Origin: a virus
Direction: 5' to 3' (one strand)
IMG/VR virus record: IMGVR_UViG_3300033571_016206
Location: 1-25,220 of that record
DNA length: 25,220 bases
This document shows positions 14,807-21,401 of the stretch, piece by piece. The stretch's first letter is position 1. Each line of letters opens with the position of its first letter. The notes below the pieces were generated by a model. That model did no database searches. It was not told the origin of the DNA and saw only the letters and a program-made list of their open reading frames with translations. A program made the translations under genes and the position numbers.

Positions 14807-15405
14807 GGTGATCTTGCCTCCGTTTCAGTGACAATGCGCAAAAGCTCTGCTGTTTGCCGCTCACGCATGGACGGCGTGCCGTCCGCAAGCTGCGCCTCCG
14901 TTGCGGTTCGCATCAAAAATTTCCAAAGCCGAAATGAGCGAAGGTGCTTTGCGGGCCTGTCCCCGTCTATCGCCAGAACCCATTTTGCTTCCCAGGCGGC
15001 CTCCATGGCGAAGGCAACCGCCAGCGCAGCTGAAGTCCGCAGTGTTTCCTTCTTATTGATGCCGCGCGCGGCGATCCACGCGGCGCGGTGCTGCCGCAGC
15101 AATTCGTTTTCGTCCGCGCCGCCTTTCGCGTAGCGCTCGGCGGCGTCCAGGGCAGCTCCACATGCGGGGTCCAAGAAAAGATGCTCGACTTGGCGCGCAC
15201 ACCAGATGCCAAACTGAAGCCATTCTTTCGCGTATTGAGGCTCCGCGCGGCAGCACCATCCCAGCGCATCCACGTCGTAAATCTCGACGATGCGCGCCAA
15301 CGGCAGCGGATCGTCTGGACCGCCGGGAAACGGCGTCAAGAGTAGTTCGCCCACCGGCTGCCATGTTTGCCGCGCCGCGAGACGATCCAATGTGGTGGTG
15401 ATCAT
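14803..15405 (-). CDS. Hypothetical phage protein (200 aa)
   Basis: [20 protein letters not shown], with AGGGG 6 bases upstream. Largely helical: an N-terminal part ([20 protein letters not shown]), then repeats-like helices ([50 protein letters not shown]). The helical central part resembles a pattern seen in phage and bacterial proteins often labelled putative immunity proteins, but no function can be assigned. Its stop overlaps the GapR-like start. Confidence 0.75.
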   Translation of the reverse strand: MITTTLDRLAARQTWQPVGELLLTPFPGGPDDPLPLARIVEIYDVDALGWCCRAEPQYAKEWLQFGIWCARQVEHLFLDPACGAALDAAERYAKGGADENELLRQHRAAWIAARGINKKETLRTSAALAVAFAMEAAWEAKWVLAIDGDRPAKHLRSFRLWKFLMRTATEAQLADGTPSMRERQTAELLRIVTETEARSP

Positions 15406-15456
15406 GGCCGCCCCTGCGGCGGCTTGCGGTCCCGCCCGGCGGCACGGCAGATCGCG

Positions 15457-15861
15457 TCAGCCTGCCTTGCGGCGGCCGCCCTGCTGGATTTCAGCTTCGA
15501 TACGCGCCACGAGAGCCTTCGCCTCTCCCATGAGAGCCGCAGCGCCATCCATGCCATTTTGATCACGCTGCATGTGCTCGATACGGCTGATTTCAACCCG
15601 TACAGCATCAAGCTGGCGCTGGAGCAGGCGGCGGTAAGCAGCGACCAGCCGGGTCCAGGTAGTGAGAGATACGTCTTTCGGCCGCCGTGACGGCTGGAGA
15701 AATCTGCGCACCACGCTGGGGCTGAGTTGAGCCTGTCTCGCGATGAATTGGACGGTCTGTTGGTCTGTTTCATGGCTCCCCCGCGCGGCGCGATACATCA
15801 ACTGCACAATGCCCTCGGCGCGCTCGACGGCATCAATGGCTTGGTTCAAACTCTGCAACAC
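15457..15861 (-). CDS. Putative DNA-binding protein of the early operon
   Basis: 134 residues from a GTG at 15861, chosen because a very strong AGGAGG lies 6 bases upstream. Residues about 35-75 look like a helix-turn-helix (FIARQAQLSPSVVRRFLQPS then RRPKDVSLTTWTRL). A long helix with basic residues follows (AYRRLLQRQLDAVRVEISRI), and the C-terminus is GGRRKAG. It could be an early transcription regulator comparable in position to lambda CII or YdaT. A 51-base gap separates it from the next gene and shows no clear ORF. Confidence 0.7.
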   Translation of the reverse strand: MLQSLNQAIDAVERAEGIVQLMYRAARGSHETDQQTVQFIARQAQLSPSVVRRFLQPSRRPKDVSLTTWTRLVAAYRRLLQRQLDAVRVEISRIEHMQRDQNGMDGAAALMGEAKALVARIEAEIQQGGRRKAG

Positions 15862-15864
15862 TCG

Positions 15865-15906
15865 CTACCTCCTCCTCACACACTCACGCTGCCATTCTGT
15901 ACCCAT
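15865..15906 (-). CDS. Candidate 13-codon leader peptide
   Basis: MGTEWQRECVRRR followed by TAG. The last three codons are AGG AGG AGG and form the Shine-Dalgarno of the next gene, whose GTG starts 4 bases after this stop. Ribosomes finishing the leader would sit on that site, so it may control the downstream start. There is no strong ribosome site of its own. Confidence 0.3.
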   Translation of the reverse strand: MGTEWQRECVRRR

Positions 15907-15925
15907 GACAAGAACACGATGGCCG

Positions 15926-16039
15926 CTACGGCGGCAAAGGGGGGCGGGCCGCCAACGGAGGACAACGGCGGCCCGCAAGCAGCGCCCGGACCGGCAGGGA
16001 GGCAACAGGTGCGAGCGTTGCTGTTGATGAATTGGTCAT
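15926..16039 (-). CDS. Candidate small ORF after the Cro-like gene (37 aa)
   Basis: MTNSSTATLAPVASLPVRAL; the start overlaps the YdaS/Cro-like stop as ATGA. The product is Ala/Pro/Arg-rich and low complexity. Coupling is the only support. It may be real or simply a read-on frame. Confidence 0.35.
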   Translation of the reverse strand: MTNSSTATLAPVASLPVRALLAGRRCPPLAARPPLPP

Positions 16040-16248
16040 GCTCTGGAGCTCCGCGCTATTTCGAAAATGTCAGGCCGCAGTCTGTGGCGCGGAATGCCAG
16101 TCAGCCGTTCCAACTGAACAACCCGCTCGGCTGGCACCGCTGTTTTTCCCCAGCGGTAAAGCGTCACTCGGTTAATTCCCAGCCGATCAGCCAAGGCCGT
16201 CACCCTGCCGCGCTCCTCGCTCAGATAGTTCGTCAATGGAGATGTCAT
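16036..16248 (-). CDS. YdaS/Cro-like HTH regulator
   Basis: 70 residues from the ATG at 16248 (MTSPLTNYLSEERGRVTALA). The HTH covers ALADRLGINRVTLYRWGKTA, followed by VPAERVVQLERLTGIPRHRL and RPDIF. This last block (VPAERV--LE--TG--R--LRPDIF) is the signature of the Cro/YdaS family. It is the first gene of the leftward replication operon and is divergent from a putative repressor, the classic Cro position. It likely binds the dyads at 16255-16315. The open frame extends to 16344, but the dyad makes that extension unlikely. Confidence 0.85.
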   Translation of the reverse strand: MTSPLTNYLSEERGRVTALADRLGINRVTLYRWGKTAVPAERVVQLERLTGIPRHRLRPDIFEIARSSRA

Positions 16249-16254
16249 GGCGCT

Positions 16255-16315
16255 TTTCGTTGCATACAGCGCAACGAAAGTCAAGCCCCGTTGTTTCCTG
16301 CAATAACGACAGGAA
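16255..16315. promoter_or_regulatory. Immunity-region operators and leftward promoter element
   Basis: A perfect dyad TTTCGTTGC (16255-16263), 7-base spacer, GCAACGAAA (16271-16279). A second dyad, TTCCTG (16295-16300) and CAGGAA (16310-16315), lies to its right, with a further CGTTG half-site at about 16290. A minus-strand -35-like TTGACT (16284-16279) abuts the first dyad, so binding there would block transcription of the Cro-like gene. A clear -10 box is not seen. Confidence 0.7.
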
Positions 16316-16330
16316 GTTAGGCGCCCGGTT

Positions 16331-16681
16331 ATGTTGCTTTCCATGCCGATTCACGTCATCCACGGATCAAAAAATCCAAACCGGCTGCACTACTTGGCAG
16401 ACTGGATCGAGCGCAGGCACCTCAAGCAGGCCGATGTCGTTCGCGCGCTCGGCGTGGATAAAGCGACGGTTTCACGTTGGTGCTCGGGCCAGATGCCGGA
16501 GCAAAAAAACCTCGATCAGCTTATTGGGTTTCTTGCCTTAGAAGACCCGAATGACCTGTTTCGACACCCCGATGACACCTGGATTCGGCGGTTCTTTGTG
16601 GGGCGCAGCCGCGATGAAATAGACCACATTCGCCGGGTGTTGGAGGTCACATTCCCTAAACGTGACGGTACAAACGGCTAG
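16331..16681 (+). CDS. Putative phage repressor (XRE-type HTH)
   Basis: 116 residues if started at 16331 (TTAGG about 9 bases upstream), 112 if at 16343 (MPIHVIHGSKNPNRLHYLAD). The HTH is residues about 30-60: HLKQADVVRALGVDKATVSR then WCSGQMPEQKNL. The C-terminal half is acidic and aromatic (DDTWIRRFFVGRSRDEIDHI) and lacks a LexA-like peptidase, so it would not self-cleave in the SOS response as lambda CI does. It is divergent from the Cro-like gene across operator dyads, which supports a lysogeny-repressor role. Confidence 0.78.
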   Translation: MLLSMPIHVIHGSKNPNRLHYLADWIERRHLKQADVVRALGVDKATVSRWCSGQMPEQKNLDQLIGFLALEDPNDLFRHPDDTWIRRFFVGRSRDEIDHIRRVLEVTFPKRDGTNG

Positions 16682-16688
16682 GGTAGTC

Positions 16689-16946
16689 ATGGGCGATATT
16701 GGCGGGTTTCTCGTGCGCGGCCTGATGTGGGTGGCGGCAGGCTTGGCCATTTCACGAGCCCTCCACCTTTCCAGCGCCGGAATCACCTTCTTGTTCGCCG
16801 GCTGGCTGGCGGGCCTTGCCGTCATAGGCTGGATCAACGCCCGTCAATGGCCGTCGCCAGTCCATAGCGTGATTGCGGGATACGGCGCGCTGCTGGTGAT
16901 GGCGGCAGCACTCCTGCTTGCTCTGAGAAATTTTCAAGCTCCATAA
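16689..16946 (+). CDS. Small three-helix membrane protein downstream of the repressor
   Basis: 85 residues from the ATG at 16689 (MGDIGGFLVRGLMWVAAGLA), 7 bases after the repressor stop. An upstream start at 16662 is possible. Three hydrophobic helices: about residues 5-23, 29-48 (AGITFLFAGWLAGLAVIG) and 58-79 (AGYGALLVMAAALLLAL). A membrane protein co-transcribed with the repressor would be made in the lysogen; superinfection exclusion is a reasonable guess but only a guess. Confidence 0.7.
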   Translation: MGDIGGFLVRGLMWVAAGLAISRALHLSSAGITFLFAGWLAGLAVIGWINARQWPSPVHSVIAGYGALLVMAAALLLALRNFQAP

Positions 16947-16998
16947 AGCATTGATTTTCTGACGGTTCAACCCGCTGCGGAGGCGGATTGAGCCATGC

Positions 16999-17054
16999 TT
17001 CGTTGTTTCTAGAGCAACATTTCCCTTGCGAAGCGTTACATTGTATGCAACTAT
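16999..17054 (+). promoter_or_regulatory. Operator-like dyad and tentative promoter of the accessory operon
   Basis: TTCGTTGT (16999-17006), 7 bases, GCAACATT (17014-17021) has the same half-site sequence and spacing as the immunity dyad at 16255-16279 (12 of 16 half-site positions agree). Right of it lie TTGCGA (17026-17031) and, 17 bases on, AACTAT as a weak -35/-10 pair. It lies in the 134-base gap before the gene at 17081. Confidence 0.5.
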
Positions 17055-17080
17055 GCCCTCCACACAACGGAGGACGACAC

Positions 17081-17359
17081 ATGAAGCCCATTGACGGCAT
17101 TGATTTGAAGGAACTCGTCCAGAAGGAGCGGGATGACCACTTTCGGGAGCGCGAAGAAGAAGTACTGAAAGTCATTCGCGGCGTGATGACAAACCAACGG
17201 TCTCTGGCGTTCCAGATCGATCAAAAACAAAAGGAATTGCAGAAACTACTTGATGCCAAGGCAAAAGTAGATGCCCGCATCGCCCTGATTGAGCAGGGCA
17301 ATTGGTCCGTCCTCGGAGACAACTCCAAGAAGGACGAGCCGGACAACTCCACCAAGTAA
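17081..17359 (+). CDS. Coiled-coil hypothetical protein (92 aa)
   Basis: ATG at 17081 (MKPIDGIDLKELVQKERDDH) with GGAGG 8 bases upstream; the open frame reaches back to 16988 but through the operator region. The middle (REREEEVLKVIRGVMTNQRS and AFQIDQKQKELQKLLDAKAK) is a long charged coiled coil, and the C-terminus is hydrophilic. It is the first gene of the accessory operon. No family recognised. Confidence 0.75.
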   Translation: MKPIDGIDLKELVQKERDDHFREREEEVLKVIRGVMTNQRSLAFQIDQKQKELQKLLDAKAKVDARIALIEQGNWSVLGDNSKKDEPDNSTK

Positions 17360-17390
17360 CCACCGCTTTGTCATCAACGGAGGACCACAC

Positions 17391-17789
17391 ATGACGACAC
17401 TAACCATCGAACAAGCTGTCGCGCTGGTAAGCGCCATGAGCAACAACAAGCCAGCAACGCCCGAAGCAGACGCGCCGAAGCTCACCATCATTGGCGAGTT
17501 GGGGCGGCCTGTGATTGTACGCAGCTGTGACGCGGGCGTGCTGTTTGGCGAATACGCCGGGAACGACGGTTCTACCGTGCATCTTTTGAATGCACGTCAA
17601 ATGTGGCGCTGGCACGCAGCAGAAGGCGGAACCCTGATTGACTGCGCTACGGAGGGCGTGATCCCGGCAAAGTGCAAGTTCTCACCGAGTAGAGCGTCGG
17701 TGACGGTGTTTAACGCCTGCGCGCTGATTGATTGCTCCATCAAGGCGGCGGCGTCCATTCGCAGCGTTGCGGGTGAAAAATGGGAATAG
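17391..17789 (+). CDS. DUF6948-like hypothetical protein (132 aa)
   Basis: ATG at 17391 (MTTLTIEQAVALVSAMSNNK), preceded by a leader AACGGAGGACCACAC nearly identical to that of the previous gene. The core PVIVRSCDAGVLFGEYAGND then VHLLNARQMWRWHAAEGGTL matches the pattern of a small beta-rich family found in many phages (VIVRTYSAGVHFGEL-type, DUF6948 from memory). The C-terminal FNACALIDCSIKAAASIRSV completes it. Function is unknown for the family. Confidence 0.75.
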   Translation: MTTLTIEQAVALVSAMSNNKPATPEADAPKLTIIGELGRPVIVRSCDAGVLFGEYAGNDGSTVHLLNARQMWRWHAAEGGTLIDCATEGVIPAKCKFSPSRASVTVFNACALIDCSIKAAASIRSVAGEKWE

Positions 17790-18046
17790 ATTTCATGATC
17801 GTTTTCAACCCTGATTACAACCCTCGAAATGATAACTCGGGCTGGGGCGAGGGCGATGGCTCGGGCTTGGGCTCGGGCTGGGGCTCGGGCGAGGGCGAGG
17901 GCGATGGCTCGGGCTCGGGCCGGGGCTCGGGCTGGGGCGAGGGCGATGGCTCGGGCTGGGGCTCGGGCTGGGGCTCGGGCGAGGGCGAGGGCGATGGCTC
18001 GGGCTGGGGCGAGGGCGATGGCTCGGGCTTGGGCCATGAGGAATAA
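17780..18046 (+). CDS. Gly-dipeptide repeat protein
   Basis: 88 residues if started at 17780 (overlapping the previous gene by 10 bases) or 83 from ATG 17795 ([14 protein letters not shown]). After this short head, 33 consecutive X-Gly dipeptides follow, where X is Ser, Trp, Glu, Asp, Leu or Arg (for example [12 protein letters not shown]), then HEE. All of it is encoded by a hexanucleotide array. Such Gly-rich repeats are seen in uncharacterised phage and bacterial proteins. Because both strands of the array are open in several frames, coding status rests on the plus-strand operon context. Function unknown. Confidence 0.6.
   Translation: MGIDFMIVFNPDYNPRNDNSGWGEGDGSGLGSGWGSGEGEGDGSGSGRGSGWGEGDGSGWGSGWGSGEGEGDGSGWGEGDGSGLGHEE
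17837..18034 (+). repeat. 33-unit hexanucleotide array (NNGGGC)
   Basis: Thirty-three tandem six-base units of form NNGGGC (GATGGC in four of them). A higher-order 72-bp block starting TCGGGCTGGGGCGAGGGC at 17837 recurs at 17927, a 90-bp period, with few changes. G3 runs every six bases give strong G-quadruplex potential on the coding strand. Confidence 0.9.
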
Positions 18047-18049
18047 TCA

Positions 18050-18364
18050 ATGCGCTGCAGCCTAACATTAGACTGGACCGTAGAAATTCCGCTGTCAGAC
18101 GATCCGGACGACGTGGAGTCGGAAGATGTCAAGCTCGAACTCGCGTACGACTACGATGACGGCGGCCTGATCTGGGAAGTTGAGTGCATCCGTTCCGTAG
18201 AGGTTGAGTGCAAAACCGACGGCAAGCGCGAATGGTGCATTGAAACCCGGCAGCCTGTCACCGGCCAGCGAAAAGCGGCGATGATGGCGTTTGTCGAGAC
18301 CCAGCGCCCGAAGATCAGCGGTGCGATTCAGGATCAGCTCGAAGACGCGGATTATGCGTGGTGA
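18050..18364 (+). CDS. Hypothetical protein (104 aa)
   Basis: [20 protein letters not shown], with GAGG about 10 bases upstream. The N-terminal two thirds are acidic and beta-rich ([20 protein letters not shown] and [20 protein letters not shown]), the rest helical. No recognised domain. Shares the DDPDDVE-type phrase with the gene ending at 19391, a short coincidence. Confidence 0.7.
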   Translation: MRCSLTLDWTVEIPLSDDPDDVESEDVKLELAYDYDDGGLIWEVECIRSVEVECKTDGKREWCIETRQPVTGQRKAAMMAFVETQRPKISGAIQDQLEDADYAW

Positions 18365-18399
18365 TGGCTGGGTATAGCTACAAAGCAGTGGAGGAGGAC

Positions 18400-18645
18400 A
18401 TGGTTCCGTTTGCGCCAGATAAATCAATTCTAGAAACCTTGGAGGAACTTCGAGTCATTAATCGACATAACCAGAACGCGTTTATGAAAGTTGATGCCGA
18501 GCGCAACAAACTCCGCGCCGTCAATGCGGAACTGCTGGCGGCGATTAAGCAACTAATTGGCACGAGCCAGGCCAGCCCCGCCGAGTGGGTAAAGGCATGT
18601 GCTGACGTTGCCGCCGCCATAGCCCGCGCGGAGGGCAAGCAATGA
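18400..18645 (+). CDS. Ead/Ea22-like small phage protein (81 aa)
   Basis: The ATG at 18400 (MVPFAPDKSILETLEELRVI) has GGAGG 5 bases upstream; a longer start exists at 18358 (GTG) or 18364 (ATG), overlapping the previous gene. A helical coiled-coil (VDAERNKLRAVNAELLAAIK) leads to the C-terminal motif DVAAAIARAEGK. That ELLAA...AAIARAEG ending is a common tail of accessory phage proteins such as Ead/Ea22-like ones. Function not known. Confidence 0.65.
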   Translation: MVPFAPDKSILETLEELRVINRHNQNAFMKVDAERNKLRAVNAELLAAIKQLIGTSQASPAEWVKACADVAAAIARAEGKQ

Positions 18646-18941
18646 GCGAGCACACGCCTGGGCATTGGGAAATAGTCAGAGAAGATGACGGCCGATTTAT
18701 CGATATTGTCGATGTAAATGGAGACGGCATCCTGAGTACTCTTAGGTACCGCAACGCTGAGTCAGCCGCAAACATTCACTTGCTTGCCGCCGCGCCTGAT
18801 CTGCTGGCGGCGCTGAAAGAGATTGCGGAGGGCTGCATATCGCGCCCGCCCGCTCACTTGGACGTCGGAAAAAACCGCACCAAGGCGGAGATTGAGTCTA
18901 TCGCACTTGCCGCCATAGCCCGCGCGGAGGGCCTGTTGTGA
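18642..18941 (+). CDS. Ead/Ea22-like small phage protein (99 aa)
   Basis: MSEHTPGHWEIVREDDGRFI; ATGA overlap with the previous gene. N-terminal HTPGHWEIV plus NAESAANIHLLAAAPDLLAA is a pattern found in many phage early proteins. The C-terminus ends IALAAIARAEGLL, sharing a 24-bp identical DNA stretch with the preceding gene. Function unknown. Confidence 0.7.
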   Translation: MSEHTPGHWEIVREDDGRFIDIVDVNGDGILSTLRYRNAESAANIHLLAAAPDLLAALKEIAEGCISRPPAHLDVGKNRTKAEIESIALAAIARAEGLL

Positions 18942-19138
18942 AAACGCGGTGGATATACAACAAGGTGCAAACCATCGTCGCGGAAAGCAATGCTGTTTGG
19001 GATTGGCCAGACGTTCGCGACCTGTGCGACCAGATTACGGGCGGGGAAATTGGCCCGCGCACACTTGATAGGCTGGCAGATGGAGCAACAAACAGACTCC
19101 AAAAACATCATCCTAATCTAATTGATCTGGACCGTTAA
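18938..19138 (+). CDS. Small hypothetical protein (66 aa)
   Basis: GTG start overlapping the previous stop (GTGA). MKTRWIYNKVQTIVAESNAV then WDWPDVRDLCDQITGGEIGP and a helical tail. The middle is HTH-like in pattern, but this is weak. Function unknown. Confidence 0.55.
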   Translation: MKTRWIYNKVQTIVAESNAVWDWPDVRDLCDQITGGEIGPRTLDRLADGATNRLQKHHPNLIDLDR

Positions 19139-19154
19139 CATGGGAGGGCAAGCA

Positions 19155-19391
19155 ATGAGCAACAAAAGGCTGAAGGCGGTGCAAGAGTTGAGCCGGAAGC
19201 TGGACATCGCGCGAATCCATCCTCGCTGGGAACAATCAGAGCTTATAGCGATAGCTATTGTTGAGTGCATCGAAGATGCGCTTGGGATTGATAAGGCCCC
19301 GCCGCAAGGGCCGCTTAGCGCGGTAGACGGTGCTCTAGGCATCAAGAAAGCCCCGGCGCGCGATCCGGACGACGTGGACATGGGGCGATAG
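19155..19391 (+). CDS. Small hypothetical protein with an internal repeat (78 aa)
   Basis: ATG at 19155 (MSNKRLKAVQELSRKLDIAR), with GGAGG 7 bases upstream; earlier in-frame ATGs at 19122 and 19140 lie within or at the end of the preceding gene. The C-terminal half has a repeated phrase DALGIDKAP and GALGIKKAP. Acidic tail. No family recognised. Confidence 0.6.
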   Translation: MSNKRLKAVQELSRKLDIARIHPRWEQSELIAIAIVECIEDALGIDKAPPQGPLSAVDGALGIKKAPARDPDDVDMGR

Positions 19392-19392
19392 G

Positions 19393-19614
19393 ATGAGTTT
19401 CCTCACAAAATTCGACATTATCGTGCTGCGCGACATGGTGGGCGAAAAAGTCCCCGACCTGACATGGGGCGCTGCCATGAGTGACACCATTGAGAAGCTT
19501 GTTAGAACCGGCCATGTGGTGCGCCATATCGCGGATGATAACGCAATCTCCTACGTGATCACCGACGAGGGCCGCGCTGCTGTCAAGCAGGCCGCTGCGG
19601 AGGCGAGGTCATGA
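19393..19614 (+). CDS. Winged-helix-like small protein (73 aa)
   Basis: MSFLTKFDIIVLRDMVGEKV, starting one base after the previous stop. The pattern VPDLTWGAAMSDTIEKLVRT then GHVVRHIADDNAISYVITDE and GRAAVKQAAA follows a helix, helix, beta-wing order ending in ITDEGR, like small phage winged-helix proteins. It may bind DNA. Function unknown. Confidence 0.6.
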   Translation: MSFLTKFDIIVLRDMVGEKVPDLTWGAAMSDTIEKLVRTGHVVRHIADDNAISYVITDEGRAAVKQAAAEARS

Positions 19615-19829
19615 CGCGCCTTATCATCACCGGCCGCAATTCTGCCCTGCCGTGCGATGCCGCTCAGTCCATGAGCCACATGATGCCGCGATCTGTTGGG
19701 CCAACCACGATTGCCTTTCGCCCTGGCACCGATCTGGAAGCCCGGCTTGCGGCTCACATGCGGGCGGCGGGGATCACAAACCAAGCGGCTGCAATACGCA
19801 TGTTGCTGTTGAAGGCGCTGGCGTCATGA
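19611..19829 (+). CDS. Ribbon-helix-helix-like small protein (72 aa)
   Basis: ATGA overlap with the previous gene. Residues about 30-72 (TTIAFRPGTDLEARLAAHMR then AAGITNQAAAIRMLLLKALA) fit a ribbon-helix-helix fold: a beta strand, then two helices with the usual AAIR-LL--AL end. This suggests a small DNA-binding regulator. The first 30 residues are unlike RHH proteins. Confidence 0.6.
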   Translation: MTRLIITGRNSALPCDAAQSMSHMMPRSVGPTTIAFRPGTDLEARLAAHMRAAGITNQAAAIRMLLLKALAS

Positions 19830-20176
19830 CAGATTCCGCATGGTCCATGCGCCGCGCGGCGGCTGGAGAAGTTGTTGGCGGCGGCTGGCTTGTGGTGAGG
19901 CGCGGCGCCACGACTGGGCGGTTCGTCGTCGATGCTCACAGGTGGCCCATGGAATATGCCGACGCTGCGGACGCGGTGCGCGCTGCCCAGCGCTTGGCAG
20001 CTCAGTTTCCTGGAAACGCTTACTGCGTGCTGAAACAACAGCTTGAAATTATCATTGAGGATTCCGCCGTGATGGCGGATACCGCGGCCGGCGGCTCCGG
20101 TCATCCCCCCGATGCAGGGGCGGCCATGGGTTCCCCACAGCTTAAACCCGTGGCCGCCGCCGGAGGTGACTCATGA
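19826..20176 (+). CDS. Hypothetical protein (116 aa)
   Basis: MTDSAWSMRRAAAGEVVGGG from ATG 19826 (ATGA overlap), though the frame is open to 19652. The N-terminal part WLVVRRGATTGRFVVDAHRW then EYADAADAVRAAQRLAAQFP looks like a small alpha/beta domain of unknown role. The C-terminal 30 residues are Gly/Ala/Pro-rich, and their DNA forms a strong hairpin. Confidence 0.65.
   Translation: MTDSAWSMRRAAAGEVVGGGWLVVRRGATTGRFVVDAHRWPMEYADAADAVRAAQRLAAQFPGNAYCVLKQQLEIIIEDSAVMADTAAGGSGHPPDAGAAMGSPQLKPVAAAGGDS
20120..20157 (+). repeat. 13-bp inverted repeat just before the 20173 start
   Basis: GCGGCCATGGGTT (20120-20132) pairs with AACCCGTGGCCGC (20145-20157) with one mismatch, 12-base loop, inside the C-terminal coding region of the 116-aa gene. 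No T-tract, so not a terminator. It could modulate translation of the next gene. Confidence 0.4.
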
Positions 20177-20571
20177 GGCAGCCGACGCCACAGGCTGCGC
20201 TGTACGCTTGGCACCGCGCCGCGCTGGCTGGTCGCGCGCCGCCCGCCCATGGCGATGATCCGCAGTGCGGTTGGTTCAAGCGCAAGCTGGTTCGCGGCGG
20301 CGTGTTCGTACCTGCGCGCATCTGGATGTATCAGCCAATCTGCGCCGACACCGGCGAGTTGATCGGCGATGAAGCGCTGCAATGCGAGGTCAATGGCCAA
20401 TGCGCCGACCCGCTTGACGCTTGGTCGTGGCTATGCGGCAACCCCATTGCCGAACAGGAGTTTCGCTATCTGTCGGCGCGCATCGACTACGCGGCGCAGC
20501 ATGAGCCCAACGATCCGTTTGCGGCGCCCGGCGCTGCCATCGACCTGAACCGGACACCTTTGCATTTCTGA
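20173..20571 (+). CDS. Hypothetical phage protein (132 aa)
   Basis: MRQPTPQAALYAWHRAALAG, ATGA overlap upstream. It contains PQCGWFKRKLVRGGVFVPAR then IWMYQPICADTGELIGDEAL and QCEVNGQCADPLDAWSWLCG, a pattern repeated in alphaproteobacterial prophages. The two later Cys and the Trp-rich segment suggest a compact fold. It precedes the RecT module by 15 bases. Function unknown. Confidence 0.75.
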   Translation: MRQPTPQAALYAWHRAALAGRAPPAHGDDPQCGWFKRKLVRGGVFVPARIWMYQPICADTGELIGDEALQCEVNGQCADPLDAWSWLCGNPIAEQEFRYLSARIDYAAQHEPNDPFAAPGAAIDLNRTPLHF

Positions 20572-20585
20572 CAGGAGAGAAGCCG

Positions 20586-21374
20586 ATGACTGACGCGCTT
20601 GCTGAATTGCTCAACCACAACCGCCCGCCACCTGATCTTCTGACGGGAGACATGCTGCGCGACAAGCTCCGCGACGAGAATTACGAAATGATTGTGCGCC
20701 GCGACGAACTGCTTGCCGCCGCTGCGCGCGTGCCGGACGTGACAAGCGATGACGCGGCAGGGAAGGTGACGGATTTCGTCAAGCAGTTGGCTGCGCTGGT
20801 CAAATCGGCGGACGCGAAACGAGTCGGCGCAAAGGAGCCCTACCTCGAGGGCGGGCGCACTGTTGACGGCTTCTTCAAGGCAATCACAGACCCGGTGGCG
20901 GCGGCTAAGTCGAACGTCGAGCGCAAGCTGACCATCTATCTGCGCGACAAGGAAGCTAGAGCCCGCCGGGAGCGCGAGGAACAGGAGCGCCAAGCCCGTG
21001 AAGCCGCTGAGGCCGCCCGCCGCGAAGCCGAGGAACGCGCCAGGGCCATGCGTGATCAGGCAAGCCTTGATGCCGCCGTCCAGGCCGAGCAGGCCGCTGA
21101 AACCGCCAGGGCAGACCTTGCGCGGGCCGAGCAGGCCGCCACCGTCAAGGCGGCTGAGTTGAGCCAGACGCGCGGCGAATATGGCTCGCTGTCAAGCCTT
21201 CGCACGGTCTGGACGTTCGACGGCCTTGACCGCAACGGCATCGACCTGGAGGCGCTGCGGCAGCACTTCCCCAGCGACGGCCTTGAGAAGGCGGTCCGCG
21301 CTTTCATCAAAGCCGGTGGCCGCGATCTGCGCGGAGTCCGCATCTTTGAAGCCACCACCGCCGTTGTGCGCTGA
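20586..21374 (+). CDS. Coiled-coil protein upstream of RecT (262 aa)
   Basis: MTDALAELLNHNRPPPDLLT, with AGGAG upstream. Residues about 1-125 form a helical region (LVKSADAKRVGAKEPYLEGG; VDGFFKAITDPVAAAKSNVE). Residues about 125-200 are a long Arg/Glu/Ala coiled coil (REREEQERQAREAAEAARRE). The C-terminal 60 residues (WTFDGLDRNGIDLEALRQHF) form a separate small domain. Phages often place such a protein beside the RecT annealase; it may be an accessory to recombination. No catalytic motif or exonuclease signature is seen, so it does not replace RecE. Confidence 0.75.
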   Translation: MTDALAELLNHNRPPPDLLTGDMLRDKLRDENYEMIVRRDELLAAAARVPDVTSDDAAGKVTDFVKQLAALVKSADAKRVGAKEPYLEGGRTVDGFFKAITDPVAAAKSNVERKLTIYLRDKEARARREREEQERQAREAAEAARREAEERARAMRDQASLDAAVQAEQAAETARADLARAEQAATVKAAELSQTRGEYGSLSSLRTVWTFDGLDRNGIDLEALRQHFPSDGLEKAVRAFIKAGGRDLRGVRIFEATTAVVR

Positions 21375-21401
21375 CGGCACATCCCAACAGGAGTAAATCT
21401 C

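Noticed and set aside
15402-15773. Minus-strand frame ending exactly at the start of the 200-aa gene
   Set aside because: Its stop overlaps the next ATG, which is the local habit, but almost all of it lies out of frame over the putative DNA-binding gene. A short peptide from its last codons cannot be excluded, but no start with a ribosome site is visible.
16348-16352. GATTC (a GANTC, CcrM-type) site near the repressor start
   Set aside because: A single five-base site inside the coding start is expected by chance. It does not show regulation by GcrA.
17597-18132. Minus-strand frames with ARAPARA- or PSPSPEP-type repeats
   Set aside because: They arise from the hexanucleotide array, which keeps several frames open on both strands. 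No ribosome site or operon context supports them.
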